DNA of 64,000 nucleotides, taken from contig CALKBO010000029.1 of the NCBI GenBank assembly GCA_937989875.1, positions 1 through 64,000 of the forward strand. The letters are read 5' to 3'. The translations under genes and the position numbers were made by a program. The stretch comes from an uncultured Collinsella sp. GTDB taxonomy: Bacteria > Actinomycetota > Coriobacteriia > Coriobacteriales > Coriobacteriaceae. The notes under the pieces are model-generated. The model ran no database searches. It had not been told where the DNA came from and saw nothing but the letters and a program-made list of their open reading frames with translations. Of this stretch, positions 40,225 to 48,784 are shown one piece after another. Within the stretch, counting starts at the first letter, position 1. Each line of letters opens with the position of its first letter.

Positions 40225-41886
40225 ATGATTGCAAAGACCATTCGCACCTGTTTTCCGATCGCTGCGGCTGCCGTTTCCGACAAGGCCGAGGAGATCAACA
40301 AGCTCAACGTCTTCCCCGTACCCGATGGCGATACCGGCACCAACATGTCGCTCACGCTCGCCTCGGTGACCAAGGAGCTTTCTGCTCTTCCTGCCGACGC
40401 CGACATGGAAGCCATCGCCGGCGCCATCACCCACGGCTCCCTGATGGGTGCCCGCGGCAACTCCGGCGTCATCACGTCGCAGATTCTGCGCGGCGTGGCC
40501 GAGGGCCTTGTCTCTGCCGACGAGCCCATTACGTCCGCCAACATTGCCTTCGCCTTCCGTCGTGCCGTCAAGGTCGCCTTCCAGGCTGTCCGCAAGCCCA
40601 TCGAGGGCACGATCCTCACAGTCCTGCGCGATGTCTCGACCAAGGCCGACGAGTGCGAGAAGAAGAAGTTCTCGGTCGAGGACGCGCTCGATGCCATCGT
40701 CGTCGAGGCCTATCAGTCCGTCGCCCGCACGCCCGACTTGCTGCCCGTTCTGAAGGAGAACGGCGTGGTCGACTCGGGCGCCTTTGGCTTTGCTATTTTC
40801 CTTGAGAACTTTGTTGCCGCTGCTCTTGGCCGTAGCACCGTTGTCGAGGATTTCTCCGCTACGTTTGACTCCGCCGGCTCTGCCCGCGATGCCGCTCTTG
40901 GCCGCGTTGAGATCGAGGCCAACGACGACTGGGAGGGCTCGGAGTTCCGCTACTGCAATGAGTTCCTCTTTAAGGCCGATGCTCCCTTTGACGAGGACGA
41001 GTGTCTGAAGTTCCTGGGCTCCATGGGCGACTGCGAGCTGCTCGTGGGCGCCTACCCCGACTACAAGATCCACGTGCACTCCAACACCCCCAACCTGGTG
41101 CTCGAGCACATGCTGCAGCTCGGTCAGATCTACGAGGTCTTTATCCACAACATGGAGATGGAGGCCCACGACCGTACCGCCAAGATTCACGAGGATCAGG
41201 AGAAGGCCGCCGAGCCCGCCAAGGCGCTGGGCTTTGTCGCCGTTGCCGCCGGTTCGGGCGAGGCCGACATCCTCAAGTCCCTCGGCGTTGACGTTATCGT
41301 CTCGGGTGGTCAGACCATGAACCCCTCGACTGCAGACCTGCTGGGCGCGGTGGACCAGGTCAACGCGACCTCGGTCATCATTCTGCCCAACAACGGCAAC
41401 ATCCGCATGGCTGCCGAGGCTGCCGCCTCTGCTTGCACGGACAAGAAGGTCGCCGTCGTTCCCACTAAAACCGTCCCGCAGGCGTTCTCCGCGCTGTTCG
41501 CGGTCCTGCCCGATTCCGAGCTCGAGGACGCCGTTGCCGCTATGGTCGACGCCATCAGCGAGGTTCGCGATGGCGAGGTTACCCGCGCCGTGCGCGATTC
41601 CAGCGCCTCTGACGGCTCTCCCATTCACTCCGGTGACGTCATGGGCATCATTGCCGGCTCCATCGATGTGGTCGGCTCCGACGTGAAGCAGGTCACGCTC
41701 GACTGCATCAACCGCATGCAGGAGGAAGAGGAGGGCGACGCGCTGACGATTCTGGCCGGCGAGGAGCTGTCCGATGAGGCCTTCCAGGAGATTGTCGACG
41801 CTATCGAGGAGGCTCAGCCCGATTTGGAGATCGACGCCCATCGTGGCGAGCAGCCGCTCTATCCCGTGATCTTCTCGATCGAGTAG
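40225..41886 (+). CDS. DAK2-domain fatty acid kinase FakA-like protein (YloV)
   Basis: This 553-residue protein has an N-terminal DhaL domain with the Mg-ATP loop VFPVPDGDTGTNMSLTL (30-46) and HGSLMGARGNSGVITSQIL. A middle domain and a C-terminal EDD/DegV-related domain follow (VIVSGGQTMNPSTADLL; LPNNGNIRMAA). FakA phosphorylates fatty acids held by a FakB (DegV) protein for phospholipid synthesis. No fakB is in the window, but plsX lies 5 kb downstream. Confidence 0.88.
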   Translation: MIAKTIRTCFPIAAAAVSDKAEEINKLNVFPVPDGDTGTNMSLTLASVTKELSALPADADMEAIAGAITHGSLMGARGNSGVITSQILRGVAEGLVSADEPITSANIAFAFRRAVKVAFQAVRKPIEGTILTVLRDVSTKADECEKKKFSVEDALDAIVVEAYQSVARTPDLLPVLKENGVVDSGAFGFAIFLENFVAAALGRSTVVEDFSATFDSAGSARDAALGRVEIEANDDWEGSEFRYCNEFLFKADAPFDEDECLKFLGSMGDCELLVGAYPDYKIHVHSNTPNLVLEHMLQLGQIYEVFIHNMEMEAHDRTAKIHEDQEKAAEPAKALGFVAVAAGSGEADILKSLGVDVIVSGGQTMNPSTADLLGAVDQVNATSVIILPNNGNIRMAAEAAASACTDKKVAVVPTKTVPQAFSALFAVLPDSELEDAVAAMVDAISEVRDGEVTRAVRDSSASDGSPIHSGDVMGIIAGSIDVVGSDVKQVTLDCINRMQEEEEGDALTILAGEELSDEAFQEIVDAIEEAQPDLEIDAHRGEQPLYPVIFSIE

Positions 41887-41896
41887 GCATCTGCCC

Positions 41897-44074
41897 ATGT
41901 CCGAGCTGTGCTCCGTGCCGCGCGTCTCGGAGCGCTTTGCCCAGAGCAATGCGCTTGACGAGGATATCGCGCGACTCAAATATGTTTCGCGTAAACGTGA
42001 GGAGGCCCTTCGCCGTCTGGGAATTCGGACGGTGGGGGACCTCCTTCTCCATATCCCTCATCGATACCTCGACTTTACCCGTTCGTGGTCCATCGAGATG
42101 GCGCCCATCGGTACCGTGTGCACCATCATCGCCACGGTCGACCGCATCGTCCAAAAGCAGCCGCGTCCGCGCATGCAGGTGACCGAGGTCTCGCTTGTGG
42201 ACGAGACGGGCGTGCTGCAGGTCGCCTTTTTCCGCCAGCCCTGGATTGCCCAGCAGCTTAGGCAGGGCGACCGCCTGGCCGTGATGGGCAAAGTCGAGTT
42301 TGCCTACGGTTTTAAGCAGATGGCCTCACCGCACTTTGAAAAGCTCGAGGAAGGGCGTGCCGCGGGCACTATCCTGCCGGTCCATTACGTGAGTGATGGC
42401 GTGAGCCAGGCGTGGATGCGCCGCATCGTAAGCGGCGCGCTCGAGGTCGTCGGTAATCCCTTTGATCCGATTCCCGCGCCGCTGCGCGCAAAGCGGAAGC
42501 TCATGAGCAATGCCCGCGCGTTGCGTTCGATCCACTTTCCCTCGAGCATGGCTGAGCGCGACATCGCACGCCGGCGTCTTGCCTACGAGGAGTGCCTCTA
42601 CCTGCAGCTGGCGCTGCGTCTGCGCAACGACGGCGGCCTGGTCGATGTGGTGCCCTATGCCCACACCGCGGGCGAGCATCTGGGCGCGCTTAAACAGGCC
42701 CTTCCGTTTTCGCTGAGCGACGAGCAGGAGGCCGCATTCCAAGACATCCTGCATGACATGTGCGATGGCGGGCGCGTGATGAACCGTCTGCTGCTGGGCG
42801 ATGTCGGTACCGGTAAGACCGCCGTTGCCGCCTGCGCGCTGGCTGTGGCTGCCGATAGCGGCACGCAGGCCTGCGTTATGGCGCCCACGGGCGTGCTGGC
42901 GCGCCAATATGCTGATAAGACCGGCCCCTTGCTCTCTCAGGCCGGTATAACGTGGGCGCTGCTGACGGGTGCCACTCCGGCGGCCGAGCGCGAGCGGATC
43001 CATGAGCAGCTGCAGTCCGGCGAGCTCGATGTCCTCTTTGGCACCCATGCGGTCCTTTCGGATGACGTTACGTTCAAGCATCTGTCGCTTGTTGTCATCG
43101 ACGAGCAACACCGCTTTGGCGTAGGCCAGCGCAACGCCCTGCGCGCGAAGGGCCCCGGTGCCGATCTGCTTGTTATGACGGCAACGCCCATCCCGCGTAC
43201 GCTGGCGCTTTCGGTCTACGGCGATCTGGACACGAGTATCATCCGCCATCGGCCCGTCCCTGGTGCTGGCGTGACGACACGCGTGCTCACCGAGTCGAGC
43301 CGTGACCTCGCCTATGGCGCCATTCGCGAGGCGCACGAGAAGGGGCAGCAGGCCTACGTGATTTGCCCGCTCGTGGAGCCGAGTGACTCGGCCGATGAGC
43401 TGGAAGACGTGCCCGGTATCGCCCGCGACGACGAGGGCCGCGTGACGGTCCCCGTGCCGCTGCACGATACGGCGACCGAGCTCGATCGCCTGCGTCTGGC
43501 GTTGCCGGGTCTTGCCATCGAGCGCCTTCACGGCCGTATGCCAGCGGGGGAGAAGGACCGCGTGATCGACGCCTTCAAGCGTGGCGAGATTGACGTGCTC
43601 GTCTCGACTACGGTGGTCGAGGTGGGCGTTGACGTGCCCAACGCCACCGTCATGGTCATCGAAAACGGCGAGCGCTTTGGTTTGGCTGCCCTGCACCAGC
43701 TGCGAGGCCGCGTGGGCCGTGGCGGCGTGTCGGGCACGTGCCTGGTCATGACGCACTCCAAGGGCAACGGCGGCGCATCGGCGGCGCAAGATCGTCTGCA
43801 ATCGCTCGAAAAAACCTCGGATGGCTTTACGCTCGCCCAGATGGACCTGCGTCTGCGCCACGAGGGCGAAATCCTGGGGTACCGTCAGCATGGCGGTGTG
43901 ACCCTGCGCTTTGTCGACCTGGATGCCGACGAGGAGCTGATCGAGTGGGCTCATTTGGACGCGGTCGAGCTCTTGCGGTATGCTTGCAACCTTGACTCTG
44001 TGGCGACGCGTCCCCTGCGCGATGCGGTCGCCATGCGATATCGACACATATTTAAGGAGGTCAGCGGAGGATGA
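41897..44074 (+). CDS. recG: ATP-dependent DNA helicase RecG
   Basis: This 725-residue helicase has an N-terminal wedge/OB domain (MQVTEVSLVDETGVLQVAFF). The motor domain has LLLGDVGTGKTAVAA (motif I), VVIDEQHRFGVGQRNAL (motif II, DEQH), MTATPIPRTLALSVYGDLD (motif III), VVEVGVDVPNATVMVIENGERFGLAALHQLRGRVGR (motifs V-VI), and the C-terminal wedge helix. It remodels stalled forks and recombination intermediates. It overlaps rsmD by four bases (ATGA). Confidence 0.95.
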   Translation: MSELCSVPRVSERFAQSNALDEDIARLKYVSRKREEALRRLGIRTVGDLLLHIPHRYLDFTRSWSIEMAPIGTVCTIIATVDRIVQKQPRPRMQVTEVSLVDETGVLQVAFFRQPWIAQQLRQGDRLAVMGKVEFAYGFKQMASPHFEKLEEGRAAGTILPVHYVSDGVSQAWMRRIVSGALEVVGNPFDPIPAPLRAKRKLMSNARALRSIHFPSSMAERDIARRRLAYEECLYLQLALRLRNDGGLVDVVPYAHTAGEHLGALKQALPFSLSDEQEAAFQDILHDMCDGGRVMNRLLLGDVGTGKTAVAACALAVAADSGTQACVMAPTGVLARQYADKTGPLLSQAGITWALLTGATPAAERERIHEQLQSGELDVLFGTHAVLSDDVTFKHLSLVVIDEQHRFGVGQRNALRAKGPGADLLVMTATPIPRTLALSVYGDLDTSIIRHRPVPGAGVTTRVLTESSRDLAYGAIREAHEKGQQAYVICPLVEPSDSADELEDVPGIARDDEGRVTVPVPLHDTATELDRLRLALPGLAIERLHGRMPAGEKDRVIDAFKRGEIDVLVSTTVVEVGVDVPNATVMVIENGERFGLAALHQLRGRVGRGGVSGTCLVMTHSKGNGGASAAQDRLQSLEKTSDGFTLAQMDLRLRHEGEILGYRQHGGVTLRFVDLDADEELIEWAHLDAVELLRYACNLDSVATRPLRDAVAMRYRHIFKEVSGG

Positions 44075-44727
44075 GAATCATCGGCGGCGAATGGCGCGGT
44101 CGTAAGATCGAGGAGCCCCGTGGTCGCGATGTTACCCGCCCCACGACCGATCGCGTGCGCGAGGCATGCGCATCTATGGTCATGTCGGCATTCGACTTCG
44201 ATCTGGACGAGGTCCGTGTGCTGGACGCCTTTGGCGGCTCCGGTGCCTTAGGGTTAGAGATGCTCTCTCGTGGGGCCCGCTCGCTCACGACGTTTGAGAT
44301 CGATCGCAACGCCGCGCGGCTCATTACCAAGAATATCGAGTCGCTCTGCCGTGACCGTGCGCGTTGGCGCGTGGTCACGGGCGACATGCTGGCGAGTGCC
44401 TCGCGCGGTCGTGTACCGGGCGGCCCCTTTGATCTGGTCCTGCTCGACCCGCCCTATGCTTTTGGTGCCGAGCCGGTCGAGGAACTGCTGCAGGACCTGG
44501 CTCAGCAGGGTTTACTTGCGTCTGGCGCTTACGTCCTGTTTGAGCATGCCGCCGCCGATGCGGGCGCGCATCCGGCAGGCTTTGAGACTGTACGTGAGAA
44601 GCGCTACGGCATTACCTCGGTCGACCTGCTTCGCTGGGTCGACGATAACGATGGTGAAGGCGACAACGCCGGCGCAGATGCCGACAACAACGATGCCACG
44701 ACGTTTCAGGAGGACGCCCATGAATGA
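44071..44727 (+). CDS. rsmD: 16S rRNA (guanine-966-N2)-methyltransferase RsmD
   Basis: This 218-residue SAM-dependent methylase begins MRIIGGEWRGRKIEEP and has VLDAFGGSGALGLEMLSRGA (SAM loop) and FDLVLLDPPYAFG (catalytic DPPY). The last ~25 residues are a low-complexity Asp/Asn/Ala tail (DDNDGEGDNAGADADNND) beyond the normal family end. Its end overlaps coaD by 8 bases, the usual rsmD-coaD pairing. Confidence 0.92.
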   Translation: MRIIGGEWRGRKIEEPRGRDVTRPTTDRVREACASMVMSAFDFDLDEVRVLDAFGGSGALGLEMLSRGARSLTTFEIDRNAARLITKNIESLCRDRARWRVVTGDMLASASRGRVPGGPFDLVLLDPPYAFGAEPVEELLQDLAQQGLLASGAYVLFEHAAADAGAHPAGFETVREKRYGITSVDLLRWVDDNDGEGDNAGADADNNDATTFQEDAHE

Positions 44728-45217
44728 CACCATCAACCGCGTGATCGTCCCGGGCACCTTCGATCCCATCACGTTTGGCCATATCGATGTGATCCGCCGT
44801 GCCCGCCGCATCTTTCCCAGCGTGATCGTCGCTGTTGCCGAGTCGCAAGGTAAAAACGGTGTAGGCACCACGTTTATGCTCGATGAGCGCGTGGCGCTGG
44901 CCCGCGAGGCGCTCGGTGATATCGACGGTGTCGAGGTCCTGCCCTTTACCGGCCTCTTGGTCGACTTCGCTCGTGAGCAGGGGGCGGGTGCCGTGGTCAA
45001 GGGCCTGCGCGCCATGACCGACTTTGAGTATGAGCTGCAGCAGGCCGACCTTAACTATCGCCTGGATAGCGAGCTGGAGTCCATCTTTGTCATGAGTGCG
45101 CCGCAGTACGGCTATATCTCGAGCTCGGTTGTTCGCCAGATCGCCTCGCTCGGCAGCGATGTATCGACGTTTGTCCCGCCCAACGTGGTCGAAGCGCTCA
45201 AACATCGCTTTTCGTGA
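44720..45217 (+). CDS. coaD: Phosphopantetheine adenylyltransferase
   Basis: A 165-residue enzyme of coenzyme A synthesis with VPGTFDPITFGHIDVI (T-x-GH nucleotidyltransferase motif), VVKGLRAMTDFEYE, and YISSSVVRQIASLG (ISS-x-x-R). ATG 44720 is placed within the last codons of rsmD after AGGAGG; length fits the family exactly. Confidence 0.95.
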   Translation: MNDTINRVIVPGTFDPITFGHIDVIRRARRIFPSVIVAVAESQGKNGVGTTFMLDERVALAREALGDIDGVEVLPFTGLLVDFAREQGAGAVVKGLRAMTDFEYELQQADLNYRLDSELESIFVMSAPQYGYISSSVVRQIASLGSDVSTFVPPNVVEALKHRFS

Positions 45218-45285
45218 CGTTTCTTATTGCCTGGTGGCATGTGGTAAACTAGCACGATGATATGTTACCTATGAAAGGAGACCGG

Positions 45286-45783
45286 ATGCCGGGCGAGAAT
45301 TTTCCTGGCGATAGGATCGTCAGCTTGGTCGATGAGCTCGAAGGGCTGATCGAGGAAGCCAAGCCGCCTTTCGGCAAGAACGCTCAGTTCAAGGTCATCG
45401 ACGCCGACGTGTTCTTCAACATCCTCGACGAGATCCGCATGAGCTATCCCGAGGAGTGGCAGAAGTCCCGCCGTATCCTTAAGGAGCGCGAGGAGCTTAT
45501 GGCTTCCGCCGCCGCTCAGGCCGATTCCATCATCGCTGACGCTCAGCAGCAGGCCCTCACCATTGCCGGTGAGCAGGAGATCGTCCGCCTTGCGCAACAG
45601 CAGGCCGACGACATCCGCGATCGTGCCCAGCAGTACGAGCGCGAGACGCGTTATGCTGCCGAGGACTACGCAGAGCAGGTCTTTACGCACCTGGAGGAGA
45701 ACCTCAAGAGCCTGACCGGCACCGTTACCCGTTGCCGTCAGCAGCTCAACGAGGGTGCCGCCCAACAGAATGGTCAGTGGTAA
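45286..45783 (+). CDS. Coiled-coil protein of the SepIVA/DivIVA-like type
   Basis: This 165-residue acidic protein begins RIVSLVDELEGLIEEAKPPFGKNAQFKVIDADVFFNILDEIR, which is typical of the small DivIVA-like coiled-coil proteins encoded between coaD and rpmF in actinobacteria. A long Ala/Gln/Glu helix follows (~65-150). Such proteins are linked to septum or cell-wall organisation, and automatic annotation often calls them ATP synthase subunit b-like. ATG 45286 has AAGGAG 6 bases upstream. It overlaps the DUF177 gene by one base (TAATG). Confidence 0.75.
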   Translation: MPGENFPGDRIVSLVDELEGLIEEAKPPFGKNAQFKVIDADVFFNILDEIRMSYPEEWQKSRRILKEREELMASAAAQADSIIADAQQQALTIAGEQEIVRLAQQQADDIRDRAQQYERETRYAAEDYAEQVFTHLEENLKSLTGTVTRCRQQLNEGAAQQNGQW

Positions 45784-46337
45784 TGGCTGAGTTCCCGAGC
45801 GTTACCGTCGATCTTTCCGAGCAGCTCGAGTTTCCTGGAGATTCGTATCCGCTGACCGGTAAGGTCGATGTCGCCACCTACACGGTGGGCGAGAAGGAGT
45901 ACCAGCTACAGGACGGCATCGACTACGACGTTGTCTTTACCAATGCCGGTACCGGTGTCTTGCTCACGGGCATGGTTCGCGCGCACGCCACCGGCGAGTG
46001 CGACCGTTGCCTGGAGCCCGCCTCGTTTGATATCGCCGGCGAGATCGAGGAGTTCTACCTCTTTGAGGAGCCCGAGGATCCCGAGGCCTACGAGGACGGC
46101 TACGAGCTCCTGGGTGAGGACCGTATCGTTGATCTGGGTGAGCCTATCAATGACGCGGTCGTTATGGACACGCCGTTTGTGGTGCTCTGCAAGCCCGATT
46201 GCCGTGGTCTGTGCCCCACATGCGGTTGCAATCTCAACGTCGAGCAATGCGATTGCGCCGCCCAGGCAGAGGCAGAATGGGCCGCTGCCACGGAAAATCC
46301 ATTTGCAGCATTGAAGAATCTCAAGCTTGATGAGTAA
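45783..46337 (+). CDS. DUF177 (YceD) protein with cysteine clusters
   Basis: This 184-residue protein has the YceD/DUF177 strand pattern and the central ATGECDRCLEPASFDI motif. Near the end is the CKPDCRGLCPTCGCNLNVEQCDC cysteine cluster, probably zinc-binding. YceD is universally encoded before rpmF and is thought to act in 23S rRNA or L32 assembly. ATG 45783 overlaps the previous stop. Confidence 0.9.
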   Translation: MAEFPSVTVDLSEQLEFPGDSYPLTGKVDVATYTVGEKEYQLQDGIDYDVVFTNAGTGVLLTGMVRAHATGECDRCLEPASFDIAGEIEEFYLFEEPEDPEAYEDGYELLGEDRIVDLGEPINDAVVMDTPFVVLCKPDCRGLCPTCGCNLNVEQCDCAAQAEAEWAAATENPFAALKNLKLDE

Positions 46338-46401
46338 AACTGTGGTAGTATCGCTACTTGCGCGTAATCGCCACACTGGATAGTTCATAAGGAAGGTCAC
46401 T

Positions 46402-46581
46402 ATGCCCGTACCTAAACAAAAGCAGGGTCGTATCCGCACTCACACCCGTCGTTCCGCCAACATGAAGATCTCGGCTGCGGCTCAGTCCACGTGCCCCCGT
46501 TGCGGTGCTGTCAAGCTCCCGCATCACGTGTGCCCCAGCTGCGGTTTCTACAAGGACCGCGAGGTTATCGTTACCGAGTAA
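46402..46581 (+). CDS. rpmF: Ribosomal protein bL32
   Basis: This 59-residue protein begins MPVPKQKQGRIRTHTRRSAN and has the CPRCG (about 34-38) and CPSCG (about 47-51) zinc knuckle pairs of the four-cysteine L32 form. ATG 46402 follows AAGGAAGG. It lies 64 bases after the DUF177 gene and before plsX, the conserved order. Confidence 0.95.
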   Translation: MPVPKQKQGRIRTHTRRSANMKISAAAQSTCPRCGAVKLPHHVCPSCGFYKDREVIVTE

Positions 46582-46621
46582 CGGTATACTCTGGATGCGA
46601 TGCCGTTCCAAATGGAACCAC

Positions 46622-46652
46622 AATGGCCGGCTCAATGAGTCGGCCATTTTTG
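46622..46652 (+). terminator. Terminator/attenuator between rpmF and plsX
   Basis: AATGGCCG (46622-46629) pairs with CGGCCATT (46641-46648), followed by TTTTG. It would separate the abundant L32 message from plsX. Confidence 0.7.
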
Positions 46653-46668
46653 TATAAGGAGCATGTAT

Positions 46669-47688
46669 ATGAGTAACGTTCGCGTTTGTGTAGACGTTGT
46701 GGGCGGAGACGAGAAACCTCAGGTTGTTCTCGATGGTATCGAGGCTGCGCTTGCCGCCGATCCCGATATCGAGGTCTTGGCAGCTGGCCCCGCCGAAATC
46801 GTCAATCCCTTTGCCGCCTCCCATGCGCGCGTCGAGGCCCTGGAGGCACCCGACGTTATCGCCATGGATGACGATCCCATTCGCGCCGTGATGACCAAAC
46901 GCAAGTCTTCGATCGTGCTGTCGTGCCGCGCCATCAAGAAGGGAAATGCGGACGCGTTCTTCTCTGCCGGTTCGACCGGTGCCATGACCGCCGCTGCCAC
47001 CGCCTACGTGACGCCGTTTAGGTATCAGGCCGAAGGCAAAAAGCAGCCGGTGCGCCCCTGTCTGACCAATGCGCTGCCCAATCGCGCCGGCGGTCTGACG
47101 GTGCTGTGCGATATGGGCGCCAACCCCGATGTCGAGGTCGATGACATGGTGCGTTTTGCCCAGATGGGTAGCGCCTATGCCCGCGTCGTCCTGGGAATCG
47201 AGCATCCCCGCGTGGGCCTGCTTGCCAACGGCACCGAGGACGAGAAGGGCTCCAACTTTACCAAGGCCTGCTTCCCGGCCATGAAAGCCGCCGTTCCCGG
47301 CTTTGTTGGTAACTGCGAGGGAACGGACATCACCTCAGGTAACTTCGATGTCGTCGTTGCCGATGGCATGTCGGGCAATATTGCGCTCAAGGCCACCGAG
47401 GGCGCTGCCAAGTTTTTGCTGCAGGAGCTCAAGGGTGTCTTTATGTCTTCGCTCGGCACCAAGATTGCCGCGCTGCTCATCAAAAAGCAAATGCGCGAGA
47501 TTAAGGCCAAGCTCTCTGGCGACGCCAAGGGCGGCGCGATTCTTCTGGGCCTGCGCGGCGTGGTCCTGATCGGCCATGGCGCCACCTCGGTCGAGGCTGT
47601 TAAAAACGGTACGCTCTCGGCGGCCGAAGCCGTGCGCGCCGGGCTGGTCGAGAATGTCGCCAACTCTATGGACGGTATCGTTTTATAA
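46669..47688 (+). CDS. plsX: Phosphate acyltransferase PlsX
   Basis: A 339-residue enzyme with VRVCVDVVGGDEKPQVVLDGI, FFSAGSTGAMTAAATAY, GLTVLCDMGANPDV, IEHPRVGLLANGTEDEKG and a C-terminal LRGVVLIGHGATSVEAVKNG. It makes acyl-phosphate from acyl-ACP for phosphatidic acid synthesis. ATG 46669 is preferred to 46663 because AAGGAG ends 7 bases before it. The acpP gene follows. Confidence 0.93.
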   Translation: MSNVRVCVDVVGGDEKPQVVLDGIEAALAADPDIEVLAAGPAEIVNPFAASHARVEALEAPDVIAMDDDPIRAVMTKRKSSIVLSCRAIKKGNADAFFSAGSTGAMTAAATAYVTPFRYQAEGKKQPVRPCLTNALPNRAGGLTVLCDMGANPDVEVDDMVRFAQMGSAYARVVLGIEHPRVGLLANGTEDEKGSNFTKACFPAMKAAVPGFVGNCEGTDITSGNFDVVVADGMSGNIALKATEGAAKFLLQELKGVFMSSLGTKIAALLIKKQMREIKAKLSGDAKGGAILLGLRGVVLIGHGATSVEAVKNGTLSAAEAVRAGLVENVANSMDGIVL

Positions 47689-47745
47689 CAGCGGCGTTAT
47701 GCGTCTTGGGGCGCACGTCGTGGGGTAGAATCAGAACCGTGTCTT

Positions 47746-47765
47746 GGTACCGCCCGGGCGGTACC
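47746..47765. promoter_or_regulatory. Perfect 20-bp palindrome between plsX and acpP
   Basis: GGTACCGCCCGGGCGGTACC is self-complementary and is followed by ATTCTTTTGG, 37 bases before the acpP start. It may be a weak terminator of plsX or an operator for fatty-acid control of acpP. Confidence 0.5.
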
Positions 47766-47802
47766 ATTCTTTTGGTATTCATGCACTATGAGAGGAAGCG
47801 CT

Positions 47803-48045
47803 ATGGACCGCTCCGAAATCTTCGACAAGATCGCCGAGGTCGCTGCTGACGTTCTGGGCGTCGATGTTGCCGAAATTAGCGATGAGACCACCTTTGACGA
47901 CCTCGATGCCAACTCGCTCGAGCGTTTGCAGCTGGTTACGGCCATCGAGGACGAGTTCAACCTCGAGATCGATGACGAGACTCTGCTCTCGCTTAACTCT
48001 GTCGCCGACGCCGTCGACGCGATCGAAAACGCCAGGGAGGCTTAG
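47803..48045 (+). CDS. acpP: Acyl carrier protein
   Basis: This 80-residue acidic four-helix protein carries the phosphopantetheine serine in FDDLDANSLERLQLV (S38; the usual DSL is NSL here). Its end is VADAVDAIENAREA. ATG 47803 follows AGAGGAAG. It serves fatty acid and phospholipid synthesis with PlsX and precedes rnc by three bases. Confidence 0.93.
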   Translation: MDRSEIFDKIAEVAADVLGVDVAEISDETTFDDLDANSLERLQLVTAIEDEFNLEIDDETLLSLNSVADAVDAIENAREA

Positions 48046-48048
48046 GTC

Positions 48049-48774
48049 TTGGCTTTGTCTGAACGACTTACGCGCGCCCAGGAAATTCTGGGCCACGAGT
48101 TCAATAATAAGGTGCTGCTGCGTGCGGCCCTTACGCATCCCTCGGCAGTCGAGGGCCAGCCGGTTTCTGCCAGCTATGAGCGCCTTGAGTTCTTGGGCGA
48201 TTCCATTTTGGGCGCTGTGGTCGCACGCTCCCTGTTTGAGTCCTATCCGGAGTTTGACGAGGGCAAGCTCACACGCCTGAAGGTGTCGCTTGTCTCGGGC
48301 GCTACGCTGTCCGAGGTTTCTCACGAGCTGGGCATTGACGACATCATCATCTTTGGTGCCTCCGAGACCGGTACCGGTGCGCGCGGCCTGCATTCGGCCC
48401 TCGAGAACGTCTACGAGTCGCTCGTGGGCGCACTGTACCTGGATGCCGGCTGGGATGCCGCAGCGGTGTTTATCCATCGTACGCTTAAGCCGCATTTGGC
48501 TTCCGAGCGTGCCGAGCATCCTGCAAACCCCAAGTCGTTTTTGCAGGAGTGCGTGCAAGCCGACGGTCACGAGCCCCCGGCGTATAAGCTCGTTGGCTCC
48601 GAGGGCCCGGCGCATGCGCCCACCTTTACCGCCGTGGTGCTCATCGATGGCATTCGCCAGGGTCGCGGCACCGGTTCCTCTAAGAAGGAAGCCGAGGGAG
48701 CCGCCGCGCTCGAAGCGCTCGACCGCATGGGTTACACCACCAACGGCGTGATTCTGAACAAGAAGCACGTGTAA
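48049..48774 (+). CDS. rnc: Ribonuclease III
   Basis: This 241-residue protein starts at TTG 48049 after GGGAGG. The signature ERLEFLGDSILGAVVARSLF, the second catalytic region ALENVYESLVGALYLDAGW, and a C-terminal dsRNA-binding domain (NPKSFLQECVQADGHEPPAYKLV to GSSKKEAEGAAALEAL) are complete. It processes rRNA and cleaves double-stranded RNA. The acpP-rnc-smc-ftsY-ffh order is a conserved Gram-positive operon. Confidence 0.95.
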   Translation: MALSERLTRAQEILGHEFNNKVLLRAALTHPSAVEGQPVSASYERLEFLGDSILGAVVARSLFESYPEFDEGKLTRLKVSLVSGATLSEVSHELGIDDIIIFGASETGTGARGLHSALENVYESLVGALYLDAGWDAAAVFIHRTLKPHLASERAEHPANPKSFLQECVQADGHEPPAYKLVGSEGPAHAPTFTAVVLIDGIRQGRGTGSSKKEAEGAAALEALDRMGYTTNGVILNKKHV

Positions 48775-48784
48775 GCGAGGAACC